A stretch of DNA of 64,000 nt from Campanula takesimana. Its lineage: Eukaryota; Streptophyta; Magnoliopsida; Asterales; Campanulaceae. The DNA is taken from positions 1,539,824 through 1,603,823 of the forward strand of contig JAOWBW010000038.1 in the NCBI GenBank assembly GCA_026119855.1. The letters run 5' to 3'. The position numbers were made by a program, and so were the translations under genes. The notes beneath the pieces are model-generated. The model had not been told where the DNA came from, ran no database searches, and saw only the letters and a list, made by a program, of their open reading frames with translations. This document shows, one piece after another, positions 11,001 through 23,045 of the stretch; the first letter of the stretch is position 1; every line of letters starts with the position of its first letter.

Positions 11001-13493
11001 TAACAAAAAGTAAAGGACCAACTGGCACAGGGGAAGTAACAAAAACAGAGTAGACAAAGGAAATATGTAACTTTCACATATAACTAGTGGAGGGATTTGG
11101 TTCCTTACTAGGTCTTCCTTGTAGACACCAACAACTGCAAAGGGCACACGTGCCGGATTTAACATTGGGCCTAAAATGTTGAAGACGGTCTTCACTTTGA
11201 GCTTACTCCTCACAGGTCTGACGATTTTCATGGCTGGATGGTAAATTGGCGCCATCATAAAACCAATTCCCGCCTCAATGACACATCTTTTTACCCCCTA
11301 ATACAACAAAAGGTAATAACAGTGAATCAATAAACTCCTACACGGATGTAGAAAAAGCATGTAGCCTCTTAATTTTTTGTAACAAAAACATCTTTAACAT
11401 TCCCGTAGATTAATTAGTAGTACTAACCAACCACTTATTACTTTCAGTTCCACTCATCACTATCACAAGGGTCGTACGCAAAGATGTTATAAGTCTGTTT
11501 CAGCCTCAATTCAATGAAGTTCACTTTTAAACTCTATAAGAAAAATAAGTGCATCACTATGATATTTTAATATCATACTAAGTACGACAGTTAGTTGATC
11601 CAAGCAGAACTAAGGCTAAGTTGAGTTCAGTATACCAATAACAATGGTTGAATTACTGTCACACAATCACACAATTACTTTATATACTAAATCCACACTA
11701 AACTTCATGAATTTGGGAAGAAAACTAAACTACAACTTCAAAAAGGCCACAGCAAAACATGTCTAAAATACGTGAGAAGGAAACCTCTGAATCTTTAACA
11801 TGTACATGGAATACCTAAAGCATCATGTAGATGCTTGAACAGAATGTAAATGAAGGGGTTCAGATAGTAAAATAGCAAAGAGAGTTTTCAAATGACCTAT
11901 CACAACATATAAAAAGAAGAAAATGCAGTAATTACCTGCAGGAAAACGCAAGGATATAACTGCAAAAAGTTTATCTAACTCATAGTTTTATCAATTTCAT
12001 ACTATGAGCCTGCTCTTTGGCACTTCCAGATAGCAAGTAGAATAGTCAACCAAACTAACATGCCTCAGTTTTGTTAAAGGAACATGGGTTTGGCAGAAAG
12101 CTAATTTTTGTTGAATCTCTTAAAATCACTAAATACATCACTACCTAACTTTCCACTTAATCAAATTATAGTGTTCCTAACTTCAACAAGCGTGTGTCGA
12201 CTTCAACATGCAAAGTCTAGGTGACTAAGTAAGCACTACTAATTTAGAAGCTCACGAGCCGTTCAAGAATTTCACAAACCTCAGGCTCTAATTCAATTGC
12301 AATCCCCAATTCTTCCAATACATCAGCACTTCCACAAGCAGATGAACTCGACCTATTCCCTTGCTGGAAAACATAACCTGAATCAGTACAGTCATAATCT
12401 TCCCAACTTATCTCACCCAATTTCCATGTCCACAAACAAATAAATAAAACCTTAACTTATTTGACAATAAAAACCTCACCTTTGCAACTCTAGCTCCGCA
12501 AGCAGCTGCCAGTATGGAAGCACCGGTAGAAATATTCACCGTGTTTGCACCATCACCACCTGTCCCAACAATGTCCACGGCATCATTAAGTCCTTCTACC
12601 TTCTTGCAGTGTTTGATCATGGCTCTCGCCAGTCCCACCACCTATCCGACCATTCAAATCATATTGATTCACATCAACATATCACCACCAACATATAGTA
12701 GTACATACATACATTTGTAGTTTAGACAGCATACGGGTCACCAACCAATGCAAGGATGATAATCGCCAAAAACAATACTAAACAAAGGAAATTTGTAACT
12801 TTGTGCACGAAACTAAAATTTGGGGACTATTAATCAAATGCATTCTTCTGTATAATAACGAACAAAAAAAACATGGGTAAACATACTTCTTCATAGGTCT
12901 CCCCTTTTGCTAAAGAACAAGAAAAGCGCTGATCAAAGCCTCATTCGCATCATTGAGTAAAAAATCCAACGACTCTTCTGCCTCTGACTCCGATAAATCA
13001 ACCCGACTAATCAACGACTCAAGCAACTATCAATCAAAAAGAGAAAACAAAACAAAGTTAACTCAGCATTCCAATCAGGCAACTCTAGAGTTATGGTATG
13101 ATTGTCGACCCCAATTCCAAGATTTGATTCTGGAATTGGTTGAACATAAATAATTCCACAAGACAAAAAATACTCTTCCAATGACATGCTACATCGTAAA
13201 AAGAATAGGGTATATCAAACCTGAGTGAAAGAAGTGAGGGGAGACGTTGAAACGTTGCCATTGGAATACAGAGAGAGAAATGCTTTGAACTTGTTGTTCA
13301 ATGGACGGAATGAGGAGTGTGGAATTGGGAGGAATGTGGAAGAGGATGAGTGCAGGCGGGGGATTGATGATTGGGAAGGAGAGAGGGTTGGAAAGTGGTT
13401 CCGGAGCAGAGCCGCCATTAATGTTGAGTTGGAATTGTACAGTGGAGATTTTGAGCTTTTATTGCAATTGGAATGGGATGAGAAGACAGTCAA
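8054..13493 (-). CDS. PAT1: Anthranilate phosphoribosyltransferase, plastid (frameshift in exon 2)
   Basis: Second step of tryptophan synthesis: anthranilate plus PRPP gives phosphoribosyl-anthranilate, in the plastid stroma. Nine exons (minus strand): 13493-13221, 13026-12887, 12641-12480, 12363-12280, 11297-11109, 9574-9484, 9344-9285, 8676-8558 and 8248-8054, all with GT-AG junctions and consistent phases. Exon 1 is a Ser-rich transit peptide; Met1 or Met26 (ATG at 13418) could start. Core motifs: DIVGTGGDGANT, NISTGAS, QGNRSSSSACGSADVLE, YHPAMK, NILGPMLNPA, HSEGLDEMSPLG. Exon 2 reads LLESLISRVDLSE... to ISAFLVL and then meets TAG at 12912-12910. Relative to the conserved LLRAKGETYEE, 4 nt are missing and the frame moves; the rest of the exon reads correctly in the shifted frame. 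All other exons are intact. This is a young pseudogene, a null allele or a sequence error. The C-terminus after ISN may use another tiny exon. Confidence 0.9.
8497..8552. repeat. Homopolymer pair: C20 then A25
   Basis: In PAT1 intron 8, a 20-C run (8497-8516) and a 25-A run (8528-8552) lie just beside the exon 8 donor (exon end 8558). On the coding strand the donor gtaagt runs straight into the poly-T. Confidence 0.9.
8777..9031. mobile_element. Stowaway-like MITE in PAT1 intron 7
   Basis: Inverted ends ctctctctgtcctggaaag and actttccaggacagggag. TA is present on the left only. About 255 bp. Confidence 0.7.
9106..9246. mobile_element. Short Stowaway MITE in PAT1 intron 7
   Basis: Inverted ends ctccctccgtaccagaat and tccgggttggagggag, flanked by TA at 9104-9105 and 9247-9248. 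141 bp, ending about 40 bases from the exon 7 donor. Confidence 0.8.
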
Positions 13494-13889
13494 AGGAATT
13501 GAATGGATGAAGGGGTTGGTGGTGGTGGGTTAAGAAAGAAAGATTGGATTGAATGCTGAAATTTGGAATAAAAATTGCATGATTAGGGCATTCAATTCGA
13601 TACAATCCAATTTGGGGGTTTATTTATGTTTATCAATATTACTAGCAGTCTAGCAGCATAAAGAGGTGTTGGGACATGGGCCCAATTAATTGGCCGAGTC
13701 TGCTCTGTTTCCTGCTATACACGAAACGAAAGTCCATAATAGGTTCCGCTTGTTCCCGTAAAATAATTTTTAGAAAATGATTTACTAAAAAAATGATATA
13801 AACATGTTTTTGGTAATTTGGTAAATCTATGAAAAATATTTTCATTTTTTTTATATGAGAAAAAAATTATTATAAAAAAAAGGTAATTT
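13494..13889. other. PAT1 upstream region
   Basis: The 5' leader and promoter region of PAT1 should lie here on the minus strand. No clear TATA box is assigned. No gene is seen. Confidence 0.4.
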
Positions 13890-14275
13890 GAGATTTTTTT
13901 TTTTCACTAGGGGTGGGGGTTTGGGGTGGGATGGGTGGTGTGGTGTGGTGGTGTGGGGGGATAGAGGCGAGACGGGGGTGAGAGAGGTGTTAAAAAATGG
14001 TAATTTAAATATGAGTGATTTTTTTTTTTAGGGGTGGGGTAGTGGGGTAGGGAATGAGAGTGGTGGAGTTGTTAGAAAATAATTTTAATAAGTTTTTTTT
14101 TTGGTGGGGGGGTGGTTTGGGGGTAGGGGCGGCGGCGAGGGCGGTGGAGGTGTTAAAAGATACTTTTAATATGAGCTTTTTTTTCTTTGTGTGTGTGGGA
14201 TGGATGGAGGAGGTGGCGTTAGAGGTGGAGTGGGCAGCGTGGAGTTGTATGCGGAGTTGGGTGTGTGAGTAAGGG
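13890..14275 (+). repeat. G-rich minisatellite-like block
   Basis: Three or so imperfect units of about 95-105 bp: a T-run, a G-rich stretch with many GGGG/GGTGGGG groups, then gttaaaa and ttttaatatgag. Strand asymmetry is strong (G on +). The pattern could form G-quadruplexes. Open frames here are products of the repeat. Confidence 0.6.
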
Positions 14276-14572
14276 TTTAACATTTTTCCGGAAAGTGACT
14301 GACTGAATCCGTAAGTCTTAGAAATGTGGGAATACCATTTTCCGAAAATATTTTCTCCATTTTCGTTTTACACGAAACAAATGGAGTCTTATATGGACTA
14401 TTTTAACCTTAAATATAAATTCAAGAACAAAAAAGACATTTTTAAACTTTAAATTAAATATAAATAAAACTCATCAAATGCAACTATATATTTGATGCTC
14501 TTTTATCAAAGATATTCTTAACTAGTTTATTTTTAAATAAGTTCATATTTGTTTATATAATGATATATTATA

Positions 14573-14749
14573 CTCCCTCCGACCCAAAATGATCTTCTTA
14601 TTTGCCATTTTTCATTGTCCCAAAAAGTTATTCCAATTTCTACAATTTAGGGTTAACTGTGTTTACACACAACATGACTAGTGAAGCAAGTGTTCATATC
14701 CTTAAAAAGTTTGAATAGTCAAACGTGAATCATTTTAGGACGGAGGGAG
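14573..14749. mobile_element. Stowaway MITE
   Basis: Ends ctccctccgacccaaaatga and tcattttaggacggagggag, flanked by TA. 177 bp, same subfamily as 33844-34023. A 27-A run lies nearby at about 14825-14850. Confidence 0.9.
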
Positions 14750-15117
14750 TAACATTTTTTTTTTTAATATAAAACCAAAAAATTAAAATTAGTTTAACCA
14801 TACTGTAATCTAATCTCCTTTCGAGAAAAAAAAAAAAAAAAAAAAAAAAAACTATATCTGTAATCTGTGTAAGTGCAGTTATAGGTTGTGGGCATTCGCA
14901 ATAGAATTTGACTTGCTCTAATTGAAGAATTGGCTTTCACGTTCTCATCAAAAGAGGTTAGTGTCAAAAATAAATCGTAATCATATTTAATTGTCTATAA
15001 TAATAGATGGTCAATTCCCTAAGTATATGCAGTTGAGAACGTGAGATGCTAAAAGGATGTTGGAAACGGGTTTGACAAAATGTGGTTTAGCCACATTTTG
15101 ACCTAATTTTCAAAAAT

Positions 15118-15240
15118 CAAAGAGCTCGAGCTCAAGCGGTATCTGTGTTAGTTTCCTATACGGAGGTCTCGAGTTCGAATCCCGTTAGGGAGATTTGTGT
15201 TAGCTTATTTATAAGCCTAGTTGTAGCCTATATATGGAAA
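15118..15240 (+). mobile_element. tRNA-derived SINE-like element
   Basis: The head looks like an RNA polymerase III promoter: an A-box-like stretch in gctcaagcggtatctgtg and a B-box in gagttcgaatcccg about 40 bases later. The tail ttatttataagcctagttgt matches the inverted copy at 62520-62770. No convincing target duplication was found. Confidence 0.6.
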
Positions 15241-15301
15241 ACCATATATCCCAATGTGTGTAAATGGGTTTACGAAGAGTTGGAAATATGGAAAACCATA
15301 T

Positions 15302-15465
15302 ATCCCACATTGGTTGGAAAATGAAAAAAATGAGAGTATTTAATATAGCTCATCTAAAAAGGTACCAATCAAGTGTGGGCTTCCCACCATACATCCCACA
15401 TTGGTTGGAAAATGAAAAAAATGAGAGTATTTAATATAGCTCATCTAAAAAGGTACCAATCAAGT
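15302..15465. repeat. Perfect 73-bp direct duplication
   Basis: Units 15302-15374 and 15393-15465 are identical (start atcccacattggttgg, end aggtaccaatcaagt), separated by 18 bases. Two further partial cataatatccc-type phrases come before them. Confidence 0.9.
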
Positions 15466-16146
15466 ATGTCATTGGGCATTTAGTGGTCAATTGAAGCATT
15501 AAGTTCCCTTCATGCCTAGATTTTCACTATTTTCAAATATTTATGTTAAGACGGAAGATATATAAATCAATTCAATTACTATATGCAATCATTAATGATC
15601 AGCTCCTCGATTGAAATTTTGTGTAGTTGAGAACATGAGATGCATAATTATCTGATTACAATATTTACATGATAGTAGAAATAGTGATATTACAATGTTT
15701 TGATTGAAATCTAACCAAAATTTAATAAATAAATATTACTGAATTAATAATAATTTTTGATTTTATGAAAAAAAATTTATATAAAGCTTTCACTTATAAT
15801 TTGATAAAGCAAATCAAGAAAGTGATACTGCATCATCGGTAATTGTTTTGCATACACTTGTATCATGGTAAAATTTCACTTAAACTAATTTTATTATTTA
15901 ATGTGATATTTATTTTGGAATGTAAACAAGGGAGTACATTTTTTGGATTTTTTTATTTATGAAGAGAGTACATAAAGATGCTCAGAAAGTATTATGTAAA
16001 TGTCAAGCTTTGATTTTCTCATTTAAATATGAGACAGGCTAGAATCATGCTTGAGTTTAACTTGAGCTAAGCAACCTAGATCAAAGTCGTCCCATTGACT
16101 TCACGAGTTGAGTTGAATTGAATTAAATCCAAGCTTGAACTTGTTA
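15466..16146. other. AT-rich intergenic DNA
   Basis: No gene or clear element is seen. Confidence 0.5.
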
Positions 16147-16378
16147 CTCCCTCCGTTCCAATTTAAAGTTCTTAGTTTGACTTTGCATAGAGATTAAGAA
16201 AAAATAAATGTTGTGAGTATGAAAAGTAAAGTGGGAGAGAGAAAGTGGGTAGGGAGTTTTTGTTGTGAGAATGACAAGTGGGTCCCATTTTCCATTTTAG
16301 GTAATAAAGCAAAGTAAGAACCTTAAATTGAGACAAACTAAAAAGGAAAGTAAGAACCTTAAAGCGGGACAGAGGGAG
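16147..16378. mobile_element. Stowaway MITE
   Basis: Ends ctccctccgttccaatttaa and aaagcgggacagagggag, flanked by TA at 16145-16146 and 16379-16380. 232 bp. Confidence 0.85.
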
Positions 16379-16704
16379 TACTTGTTACTAGAGTCCGTAT
16401 ATAATAGCACTACTATAATTTAATTCTTAAATACATATTCTTTTAACAACAAAAAAAAAAAAAACCTTCCCTTAGTTAAGCTCGGTAAGAGTTGCTTCAT
16501 TTATTCTACTCCCAATATCTCATAATTATTTAAAGACTTGCATTTTTTTAGACGGTTCAAAATATGTACGTATTTTAAGTAAGAAAATAATTTTAGTATA
16601 ATTTGATTGTGGTATAATAACGTAAAAATAACTAAAACACATTTCTTTAAAAAATTAACGAGTCCCGTAAGGTAGCAGAAGTAATATCAAACTTGACAAA
16701 CTCA

Positions 16705-19700
16705 AACAATTGTCATTGGTGACCTATGTTTGTCTCACATTTGCAATCCCCAACCTAAGAGTTTAATTGTGCTAATCAGTCACCTAAGTTTGTCAATTTG
16801 TTGCGATGTGGTGTAAAAACTAACAAACCGTTAATTTTTTGACTGAATGAAACACATGTGATTTGCACATGATTTTTAAATGGGTAATTTTGTCTTTTCA
16901 TTAGAAAATGATGAATCCACCCATGGTTGGCCCTCTCCACCCTATTGCTTTCATCTCTTCATCTTCTACTTCTCTGATCCCCATCTCCACGGCGCATCTC
17001 TTCAACCCGACACCAACACCACCATTCAATCGCCTCACAATAACCACCACCCGCTGCCACTACCGTTAAACCACCACCACCATCATCAAACCATCAGCAA
17101 GTTCAAAAAATCAGATTATTCAAGAACTTAAATTTCAAATCAAGTACTTCAAAATTCAAATCTCCATATTAGAAAAATAGTGTTGTTGCCGGGTAACATG
17201 GGCAAGAGCAGGTTGTTTCTCAAACACAGAAATAGAAACAAACCCAAACTGAAATTCTTGTCTCTAAAAATAAAAAAGAAAATTGAAATTGAAATTGCAG
17301 ATCAAAATAATGGAAGTTTGGGGAGCCCTTTTCCTCCCTCGCGAATCCTGTGATGATGTCCTGCTAGCCGGAGAAAGAGGTGTTGGCCGGAATTTTCGCT
17401 AACCGGGATCTGGGGTTGACAACCGGTCATCTTTTGGATCGAGATAGGACGTGGGGGCCAGACTTGGCGATGAGGGGCGTCAGCCGAAGGAGATGATGTG
17501 GTAGCTGGCGTGATGGCGACTGATTTGCAGGAGGTGTAACGCCCATCCTTATTCTTGTTAAATATTTGACTTATTTGTTAAATACTTGAACTTGCATATT
17601 ATGTGCTAGTTTTACTTGGATTAAATTCTTAACTGCTTTAGAATATTAAGGTGGTTAAATGTGTAGTTTTGACTTTTGGGTCATTTGTAAAAATATGACT
17701 TTAAGGGCTTTTTTGTTAAAAGTGAAACTTGAGGGGCCTAAGTGCAATTTTGGAAAGTTGCAAGTATATAAAGTGGGTTTGCTTTACTGAGAAAGCATTT
17801 TCCCAAATCTTTCTTCTCGTTCTTTCTCTGGTTCAAAAGCTAGGGTTAGGGTTTTACCCTATTCTCGACTCCTCGAGTTTAATTATCCATCTGTTCTTGA
17901 TTCCAATCCCGTATAAATATTCGTGGCGTTGAATAGAGCGTTTCCGGCCGAACAGAAATAAGTTTCCTTGACTTTGATTTTTGACTAGGTAAGTTATTAG
18001 CTCCCCCTTGCTTGTAATAACATGCATATATGTTATTCCTGATACTTGTAATTGTTAATTTTGTGTTTGGGGTGATTTTTGTGATACTTGTAATTTTGGG
18101 ACAAAAGGAGTATAAATATACTGCGTAGAAAAGAAAGACTAAGCTTGAAAGTAATGGTTGAGCTAGTTATACCCTCCTGGGTTTGTTAAAAGGTTAGTAG
18201 AAAAGTTACTCCTATTCGTGGGACGGTGAAATATTAACTTGATTAAATGTTTATACGGGTATATTAGAAAATTATACTTATACTTTTGGGGCGGTGAAAT
18301 ATTTAAATGGAATAAAAGAAAATTATTCTATTATTTGTGGGACGATAAAAATTAATGAAAGTATCCCTACAAAAGTGTTTTGAGCATGTTAAAATGCACT
18401 CTTGAATGTTAGGGAGTGTTAGTAAGTTTATACTCCTACTTGTGGGACGGGTAAATTTGAGCTTGTTAAATGAATGAAATGAAACCTTATCCCTCCTAAG
18501 GCATAGAGCCTTAGTATAAGATGTCCTAGCAAGTATATATGTACCTTTTGGGGCATTAGAACTTGGTCTTGAACATGAGTGCTTATTGAATTAAAATGAG
18601 AACTTAAGTACAAGAGTAACAACTCTTCTTTATGTCTTGAAAGTGCTATGAACAAGCACTAATGTGTTATGCTTGTCTTGAAACCAATGATTGTGCACCT
18701 TAGGGGCATTAGAACAAAGTTTTAGACTTGAACATCCTAAGAATAGGATTGGGATTTTGTAAGAGTAAATGTATAACTCTTATACATGCATGAATGTCCA
18801 AATATTGTAGTTATAACTTGAAGTATAAGACAATAAAATCTTGTACATGACTTGAACATCCAAAGAATTAGATTAAGACTCGAATATAAGATAATAAAAT
18901 CTTGTACATGACTTGATGCCAATACATATGTATGGTAATGAACTAGAAAGTGCTATGAACAAGCACTAACTTGTATGAGACATGTTCTTGTTGTGTGTGT
19001 GCAAACATTGCATATAGTTGCTTGATAACAAGGTGACTTCTTGATTACTTGAAGCATGTTCCTTTTTGAGCTAGTCCAGTACTTTTGGATTAGTTCTTCT
19101 CCCGTAGTTCAAGTAAATACCTACTTGTAGGTATATAGGTTCACGCTTATCATGAGGCTGGGGCCAAAGTGATAATCGGGGATCTATGTATCTGCGCTTG
19201 ACCCCTTACTACAGGCCATAGTAAGGGCATAGCTTCCTTTATTAGAGCAATACGCCTGCTATAAGTGAATGCTAAACTCTTGAACACCTCGTGAGTCTTG
19301 ATCTTGGGAATGACACTGGTTACCGGGTCTTCTTATAAGAACTGCTTATTCAGTTTCTCGCCAGTTTCTTGATATTGATCGTGATTGTTAACAGTAATAC
19401 AAGCTACGACAACAATGGTATTCTTGGGAGGAATAAGGAAGGAAGCAATATCCTTTGTAACGTGTTAGCTTAGCCTTATGTGCTACTTGATGAGTTGGCT
19501 TAGTCTCTCATATACTTGTTACTTGATGATACTTGATACATGATTACTTGAGTATCTACTTGAATTGCATGATAACATGTCATGTAGTTGCATCTAATAG
19601 CTTACTGAGATTTATCTCACCCCGTTTCTTGTTTAATTGTTTTCCTTAGATCAAATGAAGGCTAGTGATAGCGCGCAGTGAGGCTCGTCATAGCTGAGAG

Positions 19701-20478
19701 CTTACTACGCAGGTGGTTATTTTTTGGGGCTTGTGTCCTTTTTCATTTTGGTGAGGACGATGTATTATGAGTTATATAACTCCTTATTTTGGGGTGAACA
19801 GTCTGGTATAGTACTTGTTGTCTCTAGACATCTTGTAATGTCAGCTTATGTGCTAGGCATATCTTCCGCTGTATGTAAATAAGTTTGGTTTTAAATTTTT
19901 TTGTCTAGAACTCGTGTTGTGAGCTAGTTTAGCTCCTTACTCTAGAGTATATATATCATGTCAGTTTGTTATAAACAGATGTCATCCCGTTTCTTGTTAA
20001 GTTTCTCGTTCCTTGTTAGTCACGCGCATCCAGGTTCGAGGTTCTATTAGGGGATCCCGGGACCTGGGGGCGTGTCAGGAGGACCGGAGAAAGATTTGGG
20101 CATGGCGGAGAGAGAGAGGGGCTAGGGTTTTAGAGAGAAGATGGAGGAAGACGGTGAAGAACTAAACAAATACGTGTATGCCATGGATTTTTTTTTTTTT
20201 TTTTTTTGATTCTTTCCTTTATTTTGAAAAACTTATAGTTGACCCCCTTTGTTAAACACATGCCTTGCACATCCTCCTAGAATTGACAAGATTGTCCTTT
20301 TAAAAAGTCATGTGCGAGGCACATGTGTTTAAGTCCGTCAAAAAAACAACAAAAAGTTAATTTATTCACCACATTGCAACAAATTGACAAACTTGGGTGG
20401 CTGATTGGCACAATTAAACTCTTAGGTTGTGGATTGCAAATGTGAAACAAACTCAGGTTACCAATTTGCAATTTGCCC
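16705..20478. mobile_element. Mutator-like long-TIR element, split by a solo LTR
   Basis: Inverted repeats of about 180-200 bp: left from 16705 (attggtgacctatgtttg, then cctaagtttgtcaatttg) and right 20285-20478 (acaaattgacaaacttggg to caatttgccc). The same TIR family bounds the complete copy at 50270-51042. The left tip is decayed and no 9-bp duplication is visible. The interior (16900-17529 and 20083-20280) is GC-richer than its surroundings and ends with ggggctagggttttagag, typical of captured 5'-leader sequence; I cannot identify a donor gene. Confidence 0.7.
17535..20077. mobile_element. Solo LTR, Gypsy-like (2543 bp)
   Basis: Starts tgtaacgcccatcc and ends gggggcgtgtca, the TG...CA termini with CGCCC/GGGCG inverted ends common in plant Gypsy LTRs. 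The flanks are perfect 5-bp duplications, ggagg at 17530-17534 and 20078-20082. No internal gag-pol, primer-binding site or polypurine tract is present, so recombination between LTRs has probably removed the body. Inside are imperfect tandem phrases (gggacggtgaaatatta-like, 18155-18470; aataaaatcttgtacatgac twice near 18831-18914). Confidence 0.88.
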
Positions 20479-20753
20479 TTTACTTATGTGCTAATGGCTA
20501 TTACCATTATTACTTAACACAAGATAAAATTACATAAGTTTGTAATTATTGCCAAAAAAGAGTGTTTGAGATCTGCGCTTCAGGCCACTGCCATGCAGAC
20601 ACGTCCCCTCGATTTGGAGGACAATAAGAATTACTTCAATAAAAGTAGAATTTAAATAAAATAAAATTAATATCAATCATTGATTAAAAAAAGTAATATG
20701 TGATAGAATTTGAACTGTCCACAAAAACTTCTCCAAAATATTGAAATCCACTT

Positions 20754-22821
20754 TGTAACAACCGGCCCTTTTATTTTTTATTTTTTATTTTTTTTTATTT
20801 GTGTTGGGCTATTATAAATTAAGTTATGGAATGGGTTTAATGTTGGCCCAAATAAATTAAAAAAAAAACCCAATAAGGTTAGTTAACCTTTTTATAATAG
20901 GAAATTGAAACCCTAAGTATATATATACCCATAATAAACCCTACCTCTCTTTATTAATCACAAAAGAAAAGAAAAAAGTAAAGAGCGGGAGAGTGAGAGA
21001 GGCGGCGGCCTAGGGGACGCAGAGAGAGAGAAATCGCAGAGAAAGAGAGGGAGGTCGGGCAAGAGAGGAAAGAAAAGGGGAAGAAGAAGAAGATCCAACT
21101 AAGGTAAACCCTAAATCCTTTAGTTTCTTCTCCATAAATTGATGAACCCTAAAAGCTATATTGATAAATTAGGGTTTATAAAGTGGGACTTAAAAATAAA
21201 AGAGAAGATGATAATATGAGTGAATATATGTATACGGGATTGTATATATATGAATATGTGTGTGCTTGTGATTGTGTGTGTGCGCGCGTGTGAGTCAGCG
21301 TGTGTGTGTGACAGTGTGTGTGTGTGTTCGTGTGTGATATTCAGTGTGTGTTAGTGTGTGTTTGAGAAATTTTTTAGTGTGTGTTTGTGTGTGTATGCGT
21401 GTGTTTGTGTGTGTTTTTCCAAGGTGAAATCAGTGCGTGAACAGTAACGTGAATAGTGATTAATCTGTGAATAGTGATTAAATCTGTGAATAGTGATTTA
21501 AGCTGTGAATAATTATATAAGCTGTGAATAGTGATTTTATAAGCTGGGAATAGTGTTTTAAATGGGATTAATGAAACCCTAAAACCGATTATTTGGGAAT
21601 GGAATTAATGTAACCCTAGGGGTATTTTCGTAATCCGAAAGGGGTATTTTGGGAATACCAATAATGGGTAGAACGAACCCTAACAAAGAGTTTAAGAAGA
21701 TGAACTCGTGAAGCTAAGAAAGCAAAATAAAGTATAATGAGGTCGGAGAATTTAAGTAATTCATGTTCCTAAGAAAACATTATTTGCGTGTTTGTAGATT
21801 GTGCACGTGAAATTGCTAAGCGAAGACCTCAAAGCCAAGGTAAGGGATTACGATCCTAGCTTTTGATTGTCTCTATCATTTAATGTAGGATTCCTTTATA
21901 TTCTTTCATGAGTAGTTACCTAGTGGCGGTAACATTTGTATTCTTAAAAGTTGTGAACGTCTTTGAATGACTTTTACCCTTTGACATGTTTTAAATCAAT
22001 GGGTACCAAAAACATATCTTTGAATTCGTTATAGTGTTCTTGTACCTACGAACACTAAGTTGAAACCTTGCTATATCTTAATTTGGTATAGATTTGCCAT
22101 ATCTTAATTTGGTATAGGCGTTCGCTTAGTCTGAAATGAAAAATGACTAAGCAGGGTAGTCTGGTCTGAAATGAAAAAGGACTAGACTTTTATACTGCTT
22201 ATTGAAGTAGTTGATTATCATGATAAATCTTACTTAAATGCCCTGATCAGGCATTGCACCTGAAATGATGACGTTATCTTGGAATTGACGGACTTGAAAG
22301 TAAATGCCACACTTCTTTTGAAAAATGTTATTGTTAACTGTTTGAATCTTAGCGGTTAACTTGATATTTAATGAAAGCGTATCTTTGAAAATATTATTGT
22401 TGTTCGTTCTTCCGGTCATCTCTCATTAGAACCCGGAGAGATCCCGTATGAACTTACTGAGCATTGTTCGCTCACCCCTTCCATAATATTTGTTCTCCAG
22501 GATATAAATAGGAGACGGTCTCGAAGGACAAAAGAAGAGTTGTTGAGGTGATAATGAAGACCCTTGATGACGAAGTTTAAGAAGTTTTAGTGGTAGTCAG
22601 AATGGATTATTTACGAATGTTTATTTTGAATGTTGGTTATGTCTAGCCGTTGGAGTTTTGAAAGACAGTTAAATTCGCTTCCGTTATTTATTTTGAATAG
22701 TTGTTAGAGATACTAGCCGTTGATGTTTGAATTATGGTTTAAGACCGTTGTTTTCCCGCGTTTGGGGACGGATTTTATTATTTAAAGGATACTATATTAC
22801 TCCGAAATTCGGGGTGTTACA
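20754..22821. mobile_element. Solo LTR, second family (2068 bp)
   Basis: Starts tgtaacaaccggcccttt and ends ttcggggtgttaca. Perfect 5-bp duplication cactt at 20749-20753 and 22822-22826. A TATA-like run (agtatatatatacc) near 20916 is followed by a GA-rich leader and a possible splice donor at about 21101. A TG-rich microsatellite fills 21255-21420, followed by repeated ctgtgaatagtgatt phrases (21430-21540). No internal region. Confidence 0.88.
21255..21420 (+). repeat. Interrupted TG microsatellite
   Basis: Repeated tgtg with cg, tat and ttt interruptions, inside the second solo LTR. Confidence 0.9.
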
Positions 22822-23045
22822 CACTTAGTAGAGCTATACATGCATACATGCAATCAATGGAATAGCCAGACCGCACATTTTTAAATCAAATTACATAAGA
22901 CCTTAAAGTCCAAGGTTATTGAAACAAAGAAAACAAAATCACAAGAAATGAGAAATGCAATCCATTACGTAAAATTTCAACGATCGACGAACGTTCAATG
23001 TATCCGGTATATGAAAACCTCCGCGACATGAAAGAGCTTAACTAG

